Both the position numbers and the translations under genes were made by a program. From NCBI GenBank assembly GCA_028694405.1, contig JAQUTM010000069.1:1-10470 (forward strand): a stretch of DNA of 10,470 nt, read 5' to 3'. Under the pieces are notes generated by a model. That model did not search any database, had not been told where the DNA came from, and saw only the letters and a list, made by a program, of their open reading frames with translations. This stretch comes from Oscillospiraceae bacterium (GTDB lineage: Bacteria > Bacillota > Clostridia > Oscillospirales > Ruminococcaceae). Positions 1-5,977 of the stretch are shown here, one piece after another. Positions within the stretch are counted from its first letter, which is position 1. Every line of letters begins with the position of its first letter.

Positions 1-803
1 ACTTTTCCAAAAGTAAAGGCAATGCGCTCGGCAATGACAGGAATAGACAGCGTAACCATGGGCACGGCTACATTGTGTTTGAAGCAAATATGCTTAAACG
101 AAAAACCAAAAACATTACCCTTTTGGCGTAGGTTAATAATTGCTGCACCCACCAAAATAAACTGCGAAATAACGGTTGCAATGCTAATATGGGTAATGGT
201 GCCGTGCAGCACATAAACAAACAGTGCAGTAAGAACAAGTTTAACCGCAATGGCGACCAAGTTTAAGTGTAAAATCCGCTTAGAATTGCCGCGGGCACGC
301 TCGATGGCAATATAAACGTTACCTAAAAAGCCAATTACCATACCAAATAAATCTACTGCAAAATATTGTGCACCAATGGTAATTAACTCTTCCGGCGTGC
401 CTGCCAAACGTAAAAAAGAAGTGGTAAAGGGTAAAATACCAAAAAGAATAGCACAGCCCAAAATGGTACACATGGCAAACAGTGTACTTACACGCTTTTG
501 TACCAGCTGATAGTCACCGGCCCCATAAGCTTCGCTGATTTTAAGGCTGGCACCTATTGCAAGACCGCCACCCACTGCCGACAACATTAGGTTAATTTGA
601 GATAGATATGCCACTGCAGAAACACTCTCAGCACTGATATGCGATGCCATCATAGAATCTAATATTTTGAAAAGCTGATTTAAGCTTTGGTAAAGCGCCA
701 AGGGTGCACCTACATTTAAAAGTACGCGCCACATGTTTCCTGTGAGGGAAAAGTTCCGAAAAGCTGTATCTTTTTGTGATAAAGCGGCGTCTTTGTTGTT
801 CAT
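1..803 (-). CDS. MATE family efflux transporter, partial (carboxy-terminal part off the left edge)
   Basis: This frame is open from an ATG at 803 to the window edge, giving about 267 residues. The start is supported by CAGGAG a few bases upstream (about 810-815). The translation is strongly hydrophobic. It shows the first-lobe pattern of MATE (multidrug and toxic compound extrusion) transporters: a short polar amino terminus, a loop segment with Pro34, Asp49 and Met51-Met52, a Gly-rich loop at residues 78-97 ending SEAYGAGD, and an ERARGNSKR loop after the sixth membrane segment. Before the edge it enters the second lobe (the IPVIAERIAF region). MATE proteins export organic cations, drugs or metabolites in exchange for Na+ or H+. 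A full protein is about 450 residues, so roughly 180 are missing. It lies downstream of the glycosyltransferase-like gene on the same strand, with a terminator between them, so it is probably transcribed separately. The substrate cannot be inferred. Confidence 0.9.
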   Translation of the reverse strand, partial: MNNKDAALSQKDTAFRNFSLTGNMWRVLLNVGAPLALYQSLNQLFKILDSMMASHISAESVSAVAYLSQINLMLSAVGGGLAIGASLKISEAYGAGDYQLVQKRVSTLFAMCTILGCAILFGILPFTTSFLRLAGTPEELITIGAQYFAVDLFGMVIGFLGNVYIAIERARGNSKRILHLNLVAIAVKLVLTALFVYVLHGTITHISIATVISQFILVGAAIINLRQKGNVFGFSFKHICFKHNVAVPMVTLSIPVIAERIAFTFGK

Positions 804-866
804 TTAATTCTCCTGTTTTTTATCATGGACCTCTGTTTTTAAACATACTGCTTTTTATTATAAAAT

Positions 867-894
867 AAAAACGCTGTTAAAAAAACAGCGTTTT
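867..894 (-). terminator. Intrinsic terminator of the 635-residue membrane protein gene
   Basis: An 11-bp perfect stem (AAAACGCTGTT paired with AACAGCGTTTT, arms 868-878 and 884-894) encloses a five-base loop. It lies 23 bases past the stop codon at 918. On the minus strand the stem continues into a T-rich tract. The same bases lie just upstream of the MATE gene. A TATAAT hexamer follows the stem on the minus strand but has no good -35 partner, so the MATE promoter is uncertain. Confidence 0.85.
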
Positions 895-917
895 ATATCA
901 AAAATACTGCAAATACG

Positions 918-2825
918 CTACGATGCTTTTTGCAGGTTATGAAAATCCAAATATTCTGTAATGCGGTCTGCATATAAGTGAGGCAAATTAGGATAAATGG
1001 AAGAGAATTCCTCCAAATAATAAGAAACTTCTGCGTAGTCTGCCGGTGCAACACGTTTGTATATATTGGCGGTAAAGCCGTCTAGCTGAATTGCCTGTAC
1101 AAAAATGAAGTTTTTGCTTACTGACGCCACATGGGTGATAGCGTTTGTGGGTATGGTAAGGGTAAATTGGTCTTGCAGTTTGTAACGAGCCTGCTGTATA
1201 GGGTCGGTGGTTACAACGTAGGCGGCGTCAAACAGTTGGGTATTAAAGCCCAAAGATAAATCTACGCTTGCTTCGGTGCAGACGCATGTATCTAAGCGGC
1301 TTTGCGGTAAGCCGTAAAAACGGACGTAATCCGGATTAAAATGCCAACTGCCAGCTATCACATACATCATGGCGTCCGGACTGCAATTTTCTGCGGTAAA
1401 TGTGGCAAGACTGCCCAGCTGTTTATAGTCCTTGCGCACTTCGGGTGCAATGCTCATACCGGGCAGTAAGATGCCGTACAGTGGGGTAAGCGGTAAAACA
1501 CCGTTAAACAGTAACACAGCACACAGCGCGTAGGACACTCCAAGACAGAGCTTTTTGCCGCGCGCTATTTTATTTAATAAAGTGACGGCTAAAAACAGCA
1601 AAATTAAAATGGCAGGACACAAAAGCAACACATGCTGCTTTGCCATGGATTGGATACGGTTAAAGGCAAACAAAATAATAAGAGAGCTTATCACACCCCC
1701 TAAGGCTAAGCTGCGCAAGGTTTTGTTTTTTAAAGTAAATACAAAACCTGCTAAGCACAGCAGAGGTATGAACCAACCCAGCCGAGAAGCTAATATACCC
1801 AGTTCGTATAAAATTCCCCCATCTTTCCATGCAGTGTAGCTGCTGCTATAGTTAGCTTGTACAATTTTGATAAAATAGGGAAGTAAAGTAACCAAAAAAA
1901 ACAGTGCCGTAGCAGCAGTATAGTAAAAAATATTTTTAAAAACAATAGGTAGATTTTTGTTTTTATAAGCCTTAAAAAGTACGATAAAGTACCACGCGGC
2001 ATAAAAGCCTACCAGCCAGATTAAATACCAGCGGCGGGTAACAAAAACCAATAAGCTGCAAAGCGCGCACAGAGCCAAATTTCCTTTGCGGGGTGCAGCA
2101 AAATCTTCTTCCATAGCAAAAAGTATACACAGCCCGGCAAAATACAAGCCCATAATATCGGGCATACCGTTTAAAGCTGTTGTGTGAATAAACGGCAAGA
2201 CCGCGGTGAGAAGGCAGCAAATAAAAAAGGTTGGCAAAGTGACGATATTTTGCTTTTTTAAAATTTTGTAGCCGATAATAGAAAACACACATAAAAACGG
2301 CAGAGTACCGGATATAAAAATGGCGCCTAAAAATCCGTTTAACCCGCCCCCAAATAAAAGCTGAGGCAAAGTAGTAAATAAAAGCAAAAATTTGTTGTAA
2401 TCTTTATACCAAATGGAAAAAACTAAATCTTTTATACCCCATGCAAAATTTAAAGCATAAGGAGAAAGACTCTCTTCGCTCATTAAAAAGTAACGGACGT
2501 CGTCCCAGACAGTTACGGTTTGGCGTAAAAAAATATTGGCAATATAAAATGCTGCACATACGCAAACGCCCGCTAAAAAACACCAAAGCCAAGGGCGAGA
2601 TTGCTTTTTTAGCAATACCCCAAAGGTTAAGTTTGCCGTATGCAGAGCCTGTTCCAATAAAAAAATTAAAAAAAACATACACCACAGGCAAAGACCGTAG
2701 TAGGCTAAAATATCTGTGGGCAGCGCTAAACTGGAAGCAGCTAACACACCAAAGCCCAAGGTATAAACGATAAATATTTTTTGAAAAACAGTCAGTTGTA
2801 AAAAACGGTTTTTTAATTTTTGCAT
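918..2825 (-). CDS. Polytopic membrane protein, probable GT-C-type glycosyltransferase
   Basis: The product is 635 residues. The preferred start is the ATG at 2825, because GAGG (2832-2835) sits six bases upstream; a TTG at 2837 in the same frame would overlap that site. About the first 455 residues are a series of roughly a dozen hydrophobic segments. The last ~180 residues, from about MSIAPEVRKD, are soluble and probably extracytoplasmic. A WDD motif at residues 107-109 lies in the loop after an early membrane segment. In GT-C enzymes (the GT39/PMT and ArnT-like group) one or two acidic residues in the first outer loop bind metal or act as catalytic base. Such enzymes move a sugar from a polyprenyl-phosphate donor onto a lipid, glycan or protein acceptor outside the membrane. 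I recognise the architecture but not the exact family, and neither donor nor acceptor can be named. The gene is monocistronic and divergent from the SGNH hydrolase gene. Confidence 0.65.
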   Translation of the reverse strand: MQKLKNRFLQLTVFQKIFIVYTLGFGVLAASSLALPTDILAYYGLCLWCMFFLIFLLEQALHTANLTFGVLLKKQSRPWLWCFLAGVCVCAAFYIANIFLRQTVTVWDDVRYFLMSEESLSPYALNFAWGIKDLVFSIWYKDYNKFLLLFTTLPQLLFGGGLNGFLGAIFISGTLPFLCVFSIIGYKILKKQNIVTLPTFFICCLLTAVLPFIHTTALNGMPDIMGLYFAGLCILFAMEEDFAAPRKGNLALCALCSLLVFVTRRWYLIWLVGFYAAWYFIVLFKAYKNKNLPIVFKNIFYYTAATALFFLVTLLPYFIKIVQANYSSSYTAWKDGGILYELGILASRLGWFIPLLCLAGFVFTLKNKTLRSLALGGVISSLIILFAFNRIQSMAKQHVLLLCPAILILLFLAVTLLNKIARGKKLCLGVSYALCAVLLFNGVLPLTPLYGILLPGMSIAPEVRKDYKQLGSLATFTAENCSPDAMMYVIAGSWHFNPDYVRFYGLPQSRLDTCVCTEASVDLSLGFNTQLFDAAYVVTTDPIQQARYKLQDQFTLTIPTNAITHVASVSKNFIFVQAIQLDGFTANIYKRVAPADYAEVSYYLEEFSSIYPNLPHLYADRITEYLDFHNLQKAS

Positions 2826-2831
2826 AAACAA

Positions 2832-2835
2832 CCTC
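2832..2835 (-). promoter_or_regulatory. Ribosome binding site that decides the start at 2825
   Basis: GAGG on the minus strand lies six bases before ATG 2825. Its first G is the third base of the upstream in-frame TTG codon, so this TTG is unlikely to be the real start. Confidence 0.7.
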
Positions 2836-2887
2836 AAATTGTCAAAATTTTATTAGGGTACACATTATAATAATGCTTTACGGTAAA

Positions 2888-2916
2888 ATTATATAGAAAA
2901 TATAAAAATATGGTAA
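2888..2916 (-). promoter_or_regulatory. Sigma-A-type promoter for the glycosyltransferase-like gene
   Basis: The minus strand reads TTACCA (2911-2916), a 17-base spacer, then TATAAT (2888-2893). The -10 box is a perfect consensus, while the -35 matches four of six bases. It would give a leader of about 55 bases before ATG 2825. An alternative -35, TTGCAA at 2933-2938, pairs with a poorer -10 (TACCAT) 17 bases downstream. The region is AT-rich, so chance matches are possible. Confidence 0.55.
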
Positions 2917-3057
2917 CACAGGTATAAAAAGTTTGCAACAAAGCTTGAAGGCGAACATATATAATGTGCGTTATAAAAGAGAAAGGGGGAAACATTTTAC
3001 ATAGGAAAAAATTGCTAAGTTGTTATAATTTGTACAAAACTACAGCTATAAAATAGG

Positions 3058-3086
3058 TTGAAGTATACGAAAATTTCCTGTATAAT
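3058..3086 (+). promoter_or_regulatory. Strong sigma-A-type promoter upstream of the SGNH hydrolase
   Basis: TTGAAG (3058-3063), a 17-base spacer and TATAAT (3081-3086) form a near-consensus promoter. Transcription would start near 3093. This leaves a leader of about 118 bases before the preferred TTG start at 3211, and that leader contains the hairpin at 3130-3158. Confidence 0.75.
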
Positions 3087-3129
3087 AGATACATTATAGC
3101 TATCTTTTTAGTTTTTAAAAGTTTACACG

Positions 3130-3158
3130 AAAAAACTTGTTATAGAGACAGGTTTTTT
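3130..3158 (+). terminator. Terminator-like hairpin in the leader of the SGNH hydrolase gene
   Basis: AAAAAACTTG (3130-3139) can pair with CAGGTTTTTT (3149-3158) with one G-U pair and a nine-base loop, and it ends in six T residues. It lies about 40 bases after the expected transcription start and before the coding region. It could be an attenuator, the end of a short RNA of about 65 bases, or a weak AT-rich hairpin with no function. I cannot identify an alternative anti-terminator fold with confidence. Confidence 0.45.
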
Positions 3159-3198
3159 AAATAGCCTTACTGCCGTGTGCAGTACATTGAGAAATAGC

Positions 3199-3202
3199 GG
3201 AG
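3199..3202 (+). promoter_or_regulatory. Ribosome binding site that decides the TTG start at 3211
   Basis: GGAG lies eight bases before the TTG at 3211, which is normal spacing. The longest open frame starts at a GTG at 3175, but nothing resembling a Shine-Dalgarno sequence precedes that codon. Confidence 0.65.
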
Positions 3203-3210
3203 ATGATAAA

Positions 3211-4221
3211 TTGTCAAGCTACAAAGAATTTAGAGCCCAAACAAAACGACGGAAATTAAAACGCAATTTACGCAGATTTGGCGTAGTTGCTATTTTAGCT
3301 GCTCTTATTTTAGGGTTGGCCTATATAATTGTGCGCATAATAGAGCCTAAAGAGAGTACGCCAATTACAATACCACAAATACCCGACCAGATAACGGTGC
3401 AGCAAAACACCCAGACCGAAACCACAGAAGGCTGGCAGGCAACGGCAGGTCCTATAGAGCAAACTATAAATGAGTGGGAAATTATCAATCCGGATTATCG
3501 CATGATTTCTTTGCCTGAAAACGGTGTAGTAGATATAAGTTATTTTGACGATGCTACATTTGTAGGCGATAGTTTATCACAGGGTATTGAAATTTACAGC
3601 ATTTTTCCAAATGCAAAATATTGCACTTATAAGGGCGTTTCGCCAAAGGCAATGTATGACGGCACTATTTGCTCGCGCGCGGACGGCACACAGGAAATTC
3701 CACTAGACGCTATTGCAGCCACCGTTCCCGGCAAGGTTTATATTTGTATGGGTACAAACGGCTTGGTTTGGATGGACGATGAAGCCTTAGTGGCCGAGTA
3801 CGGTAATTTTATAGACGCTTTGGGCACGCGTGTGCCGGGTGCTTTAATTTATGTGCAAAGTATTCCTCCTGTTTCTCCCATTGCCACAGCTGCGCGCGCA
3901 CAGATGAACAATGAGCGTATTCGCAATGTAAACAATATGTTGGCAAAAATGGCTTATGAAAAAGGCGTATACTTTGTAGATATTTATGAATCTATTTGTG
4001 ACGAAAACGGAGATTTGCGTGCAGACATCGCAGGCAGCGACGGTATCCATATGCGTAGCGCAGAGGGGTATGCACCATGGAAACAGTATTTGATGACTCA
4101 TGTAGCACACCGCGCGGGGAACCCCTATTTATTGGGGTCTCCTTACTATGTAGCTCCGGAGACAGTACCTCAAGAGGAGCCTGTGCCAGAGAGCGACGCA
4201 GGACAATCTGAAGCAGCGTAA
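3211..4221 (+). CDS. Membrane-anchored SGNH/GDSL-family hydrolase
   Basis: The product is 336 residues from the TTG at 3211; a GTG at 3175 would add 12 residues but has no ribosome binding site. It has a short basic cytoplasmic tail (about residues 1-23, rich in Lys and Arg), one membrane anchor at about 24-42, a Pro/Thr/Gln-rich linker, and an extracytoplasmic SGNH domain from about 110. The catalytic blocks are clear: GDSL at 119-122 (nucleophile Ser121), a block II-like Gly in YKGVS, MGTN at 180-183 (oxyanion Asn183), and DGIH at 277-280 (Asp277, His280). The last ~20 residues are Pro/Glu-rich and probably disordered. SGNH enzymes cleave esters, often acetyl groups on cell-wall or surface glycans, so an envelope O-acyl esterase role is plausible but inferred. 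It is divergent from the GT-C-like gene and followed by its own terminator. Confidence 0.88.
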   Translation: MSSYKEFRAQTKRRKLKRNLRRFGVVAILAALILGLAYIIVRIIEPKESTPITIPQIPDQITVQQNTQTETTEGWQATAGPIEQTINEWEIINPDYRMISLPENGVVDISYFDDATFVGDSLSQGIEIYSIFPNAKYCTYKGVSPKAMYDGTICSRADGTQEIPLDAIAATVPGKVYICMGTNGLVWMDDEALVAEYGNFIDALGTRVPGALIYVQSIPPVSPIATAARAQMNNERIRNVNNMLAKMAYEKGVYFVDIYESICDENGDLRADIAGSDGIHMRSAEGYAPWKQYLMTHVAHRAGNPYLLGSPYYVAPETVPQEEPVPESDAGQSEAA

Positions 4222-4226
4222 TAAAT

Positions 4227-4260
4227 AAAAAGGCTTTTGCAAATAAGCAAAGGCCTTTTT
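4227..4260 (+). terminator. Intrinsic terminator of the SGNH hydrolase gene
   Basis: AAAAAGGCTTTTGC (4227-4240) pairs with GCAAAGGCCTTTTT (4247-4260) through a 14-bp stem with one G-U pair and a six-base loop, ending in T residues six bases past the stop codon. A weak promoter for the next gene may overlap it: TTGCAA at 4237-4242, 18 bases, then TAATAT at 4261-4266. Confidence 0.88.
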
Positions 4261-4291
4261 TAATATGTTTTTAGAAAGGAATTGTAGGGTT

Positions 4292-4765
4292 ATGCGCCGA
4301 AAGGACAGAGAGATAACCGACACAAAGCAAATAGAAGAGATTGTAAAGGCGTGCGATGTTTGCAGATTGGCTTTTGCAGACGAAAAAGCACCTTACATTG
4401 TTCCTATGAACTTTGGATATACCTGTAATAATCAGGAGTGGACGTTGTTTTTTCACTGTGCAGGTACGGGCAAAAAGTTAGATTTAATGAAAAATAATCC
4501 TTATGTGGCATTTGAAATGGATTGCAACCATGAGCTGCTCCAGGGACAGCGCTGGGCTTGCCAATGCGGAATGGCATACGCCAGCGTTATGGGGCTAGGA
4601 ACGGCACAGCTGATTTTAGAGCCACAAAAAAAGCGGGAAGCGTTAGGATACTTAATGGCACATTACACTACAAATTTGTTGCCTTTTGAAGAGGACGTTT
4701 TGTGTGCAACCACTGTATTTAAAGTAAAGGTGGAGTCTATTACGGCTAAAAGCCGAAAGTTGTAA
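4292..4765 (+). CDS. Pyridoxamine 5'-phosphate oxidase-like (Nim-type) flavin split-barrel protein
   Basis: The product is 157 residues from the ATG at 4292. An ATG at 4265 would add nine residues, but it touches the preceding terminator and has no ribosome binding site. AAAGGA at 4275-4280 fits the later start, and family members typically begin MRRKDRE as here. The sequence shows the Nim pattern: a MRRKDREITD amino terminus, a CRLAF...PYIVPMNFGY strand pair, FHCAGTGKKLDL, a region PYVAFEMD, and a Cys-rich CQCGMAYASVMGLG stretch before GTAQLI. Proteins of this group bind FMN or other flavins. Some reduce 5-nitroimidazole drugs to inactive amines, but most family members have no tested substrate, so resistance should not be assumed. 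It is cytoplasmic, with no signal peptide. It may be co-transcribed with the next gene, 47 bases downstream with no terminator between. Confidence 0.85.
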   Translation: MRRKDREITDTKQIEEIVKACDVCRLAFADEKAPYIVPMNFGYTCNNQEWTLFFHCAGTGKKLDLMKNNPYVAFEMDCNHELLQGQRWACQCGMAYASVMGLGTAQLILEPQKKREALGYLMAHYTTNLLPFEEDVLCATTVFKVKVESITAKSRKL

Positions 4766-4812
4766 GGGTATTTTATTTATTTTAAAAAAATTATTTAAAG
4801 GGGTATTAGACA

Positions 4813-5904
4813 ATGGAAGTGCTAAAAAAATTAAAACAGATTAGCATTAAAAACGTATTAGTCAAAGCTTTTGCGTTTATTGCGGCGGGCGTTATTTTAT
4901 TTGTGGCTTTTGGCGGTGTAAATTTTGTAAAGGCTAAATTAAAGGGCCCTACAGATATTTATGAACTATCGGTAGACGAGCTAGAGGGTGCGTATGTTTC
5001 GGCAGAAGTATATTTTTTGTTTGACATGTATGCCTATACGGAGGAGACAAAAGACGGTGTAGATACAGGTAAAATTTTAAATAAAGAATATATAATCCCC
5101 GTAGGCGAGCAGGAGTATATGGGCGTAAGCTTGCCTTCTGCGTATTTACAGCAGGCAGATACTTTGCTGGAAGAATGTAATACATATTTTACAAACGGCA
5201 CCTCGCCTACTATTTCCTTTGTAGTTGAGGGAACAATTTTACCTATGGAAGCGGACAGCTTGAGCTTTTACCACGATATGGTAGGATATAATAACGAGGA
5301 CGCAACTCCGGAATATCAAGCTTTGTTTTTACCTTATTACCTAAAAGCGGATACCATTGGCACATATGAAGTAGGTACACTTTATATGGTAGTGGCGGCA
5401 AGTGTTATTTTAATTGGTGTGGGCCTGTATATGTTGCTGCGTGCTCTTGTGGGCGGATATCAGAGTAAAATGAAAAAAATCGTTTCAGCACAGGAGAACA
5501 GTGAACTTTTATGGGACGAACTAGAGAAATTTTATGAAAATACAGAGCCTGTAAACGGAATACGCATCAGTGAAAATTGGATACTTTATCAGAAAGGTGC
5601 CAATAGTGTTTTGCTGTGGGCGAAAGATATTGTTTGGGCATATCAAAGTACTACTACACATCGTATGTATGGCATACCTACAGGAAAAACATACTGTGTT
5701 GTACTGCGTACCGGCGAAGGGAAGCAATACCAAATAGCTGTAAAAACCGAAACTATGGCACAAGATGTAATAAGACAACTGGAGGATAAGCTTTTAGGAG
5801 TGACAGTGGGCTACACCGCCGAAATAGTGGCGCTGTATAACACAGACCGGGAAAGCTTTGTAAAACGTCGTCAAGAGGGAAAAGTAAACAGCGAAGTTTT
5901 TTAA
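4813..5904 (+). CDS. Uncharacterised two-pass membrane protein with a possible PH-like cytoplasmic domain
   Basis: The product is 363 residues. The ATG start is supported by AAAGGGG (4796-4802) ten bases upstream. I do not recognise a named function. A basic amino terminus is followed by a membrane segment at about 17-36, an acidic extracytoplasmic domain at about 40-188, a second membrane segment at about 189-212, and a carboxy-terminal part of about 150 residues. In that part, residues 249-330 alternate short strands and end in a helix (RISENWILYQ, LLWAKDIVWAYQ, TYCVVLRTGEGKQYQI, then a helix around 313-328). This resembles bacterial PH-like domains, but it is a reading by eye. The positive-inside rule puts both ends in the cytoplasm. 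A link to Firmicutes DUF families of similar layout (for example DUF6709) is possible from memory and unverified. It may share a transcript with the Nim-type gene and ends at a convergent terminator. Confidence 0.75.
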   Translation: MEVLKKLKQISIKNVLVKAFAFIAAGVILFVAFGGVNFVKAKLKGPTDIYELSVDELEGAYVSAEVYFLFDMYAYTEETKDGVDTGKILNKEYIIPVGEQEYMGVSLPSAYLQQADTLLEECNTYFTNGTSPTISFVVEGTILPMEADSLSFYHDMVGYNNEDATPEYQALFLPYYLKADTIGTYEVGTLYMVVAASVILIGVGLYMLLRALVGGYQSKMKKIVSAQENSELLWDELEKFYENTEPVNGIRISENWILYQKGANSVLLWAKDIVWAYQSTTTHRMYGIPTGKTYCVVLRTGEGKQYQIAVKTETMAQDVIRQLEDKLLGVTVGYTAEIVALYNTDRESFVKRRQEGKVNSEVF

Positions 5905-5933
5905 AGTAAATAGTAAATTTAAATATAGATATA

Positions 5934-5965
5934 AAAAAGGCATTACAATTTTGTAATGCCTTTTT
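5934..5965. terminator. Bidirectional terminator between convergent genes
   Basis: A perfect 14-bp stem, AAAAAGGCATTACA (5934-5947) with TGTAATGCCTTTTT (5952-5965), has a four-base loop and runs of A on the left and T on the right, so it can stop transcription from both sides. It lies 29 bases after the stop of the two-pass membrane protein gene and 12 bases after the stop of fakA. Confidence 0.92.
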
Positions 5966-5977
5966 AATTATTTAAAA

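Larger units (their letters stand above)
2826..3210. other. Divergent intergenic region, 385 bp, AT-rich
   Basis: No convincing gene is present. The region holds a minus-strand promoter (2888-2916), a strong plus-strand promoter (3058-3086), an extended -10 sequence TGTTATAAT at 3021-3029 without a good -35, and a terminator-like hairpin at 3130-3158. An 8-bp inverted repeat, AGCTATAA (3044-3051) and TTATAGCT (3094-3101), brackets the plus-strand promoter. A Shine-Dalgarno-like AAAGGGGG at 2982-2989 has no usable reading frame after it. Confidence 0.6.

Noticed and set aside
22..250. Short open frames on both strands within the left 250 bases
   Set aside because: They are other-frame readings of the MATE transporter gene, whose own frame is open to the edge and gives clear family motifs.
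2982..3056. Shine-Dalgarno-like AAAGGGGG at 2982-2989 followed by a 20-codon frame from ATT
   Set aside because: ATT is a very rare start and the spacing is only four bases. The peptide matches nothing I know and no ATG, GTG or TTG is well placed. It may be a remnant or chance.
4292..4765. Calling the flavin split-barrel protein a nitroimidazole resistance gene
   Set aside because: The family is right, but most chromosomal members have no shown activity on the drugs. Sequence alone does not support a resistance call.
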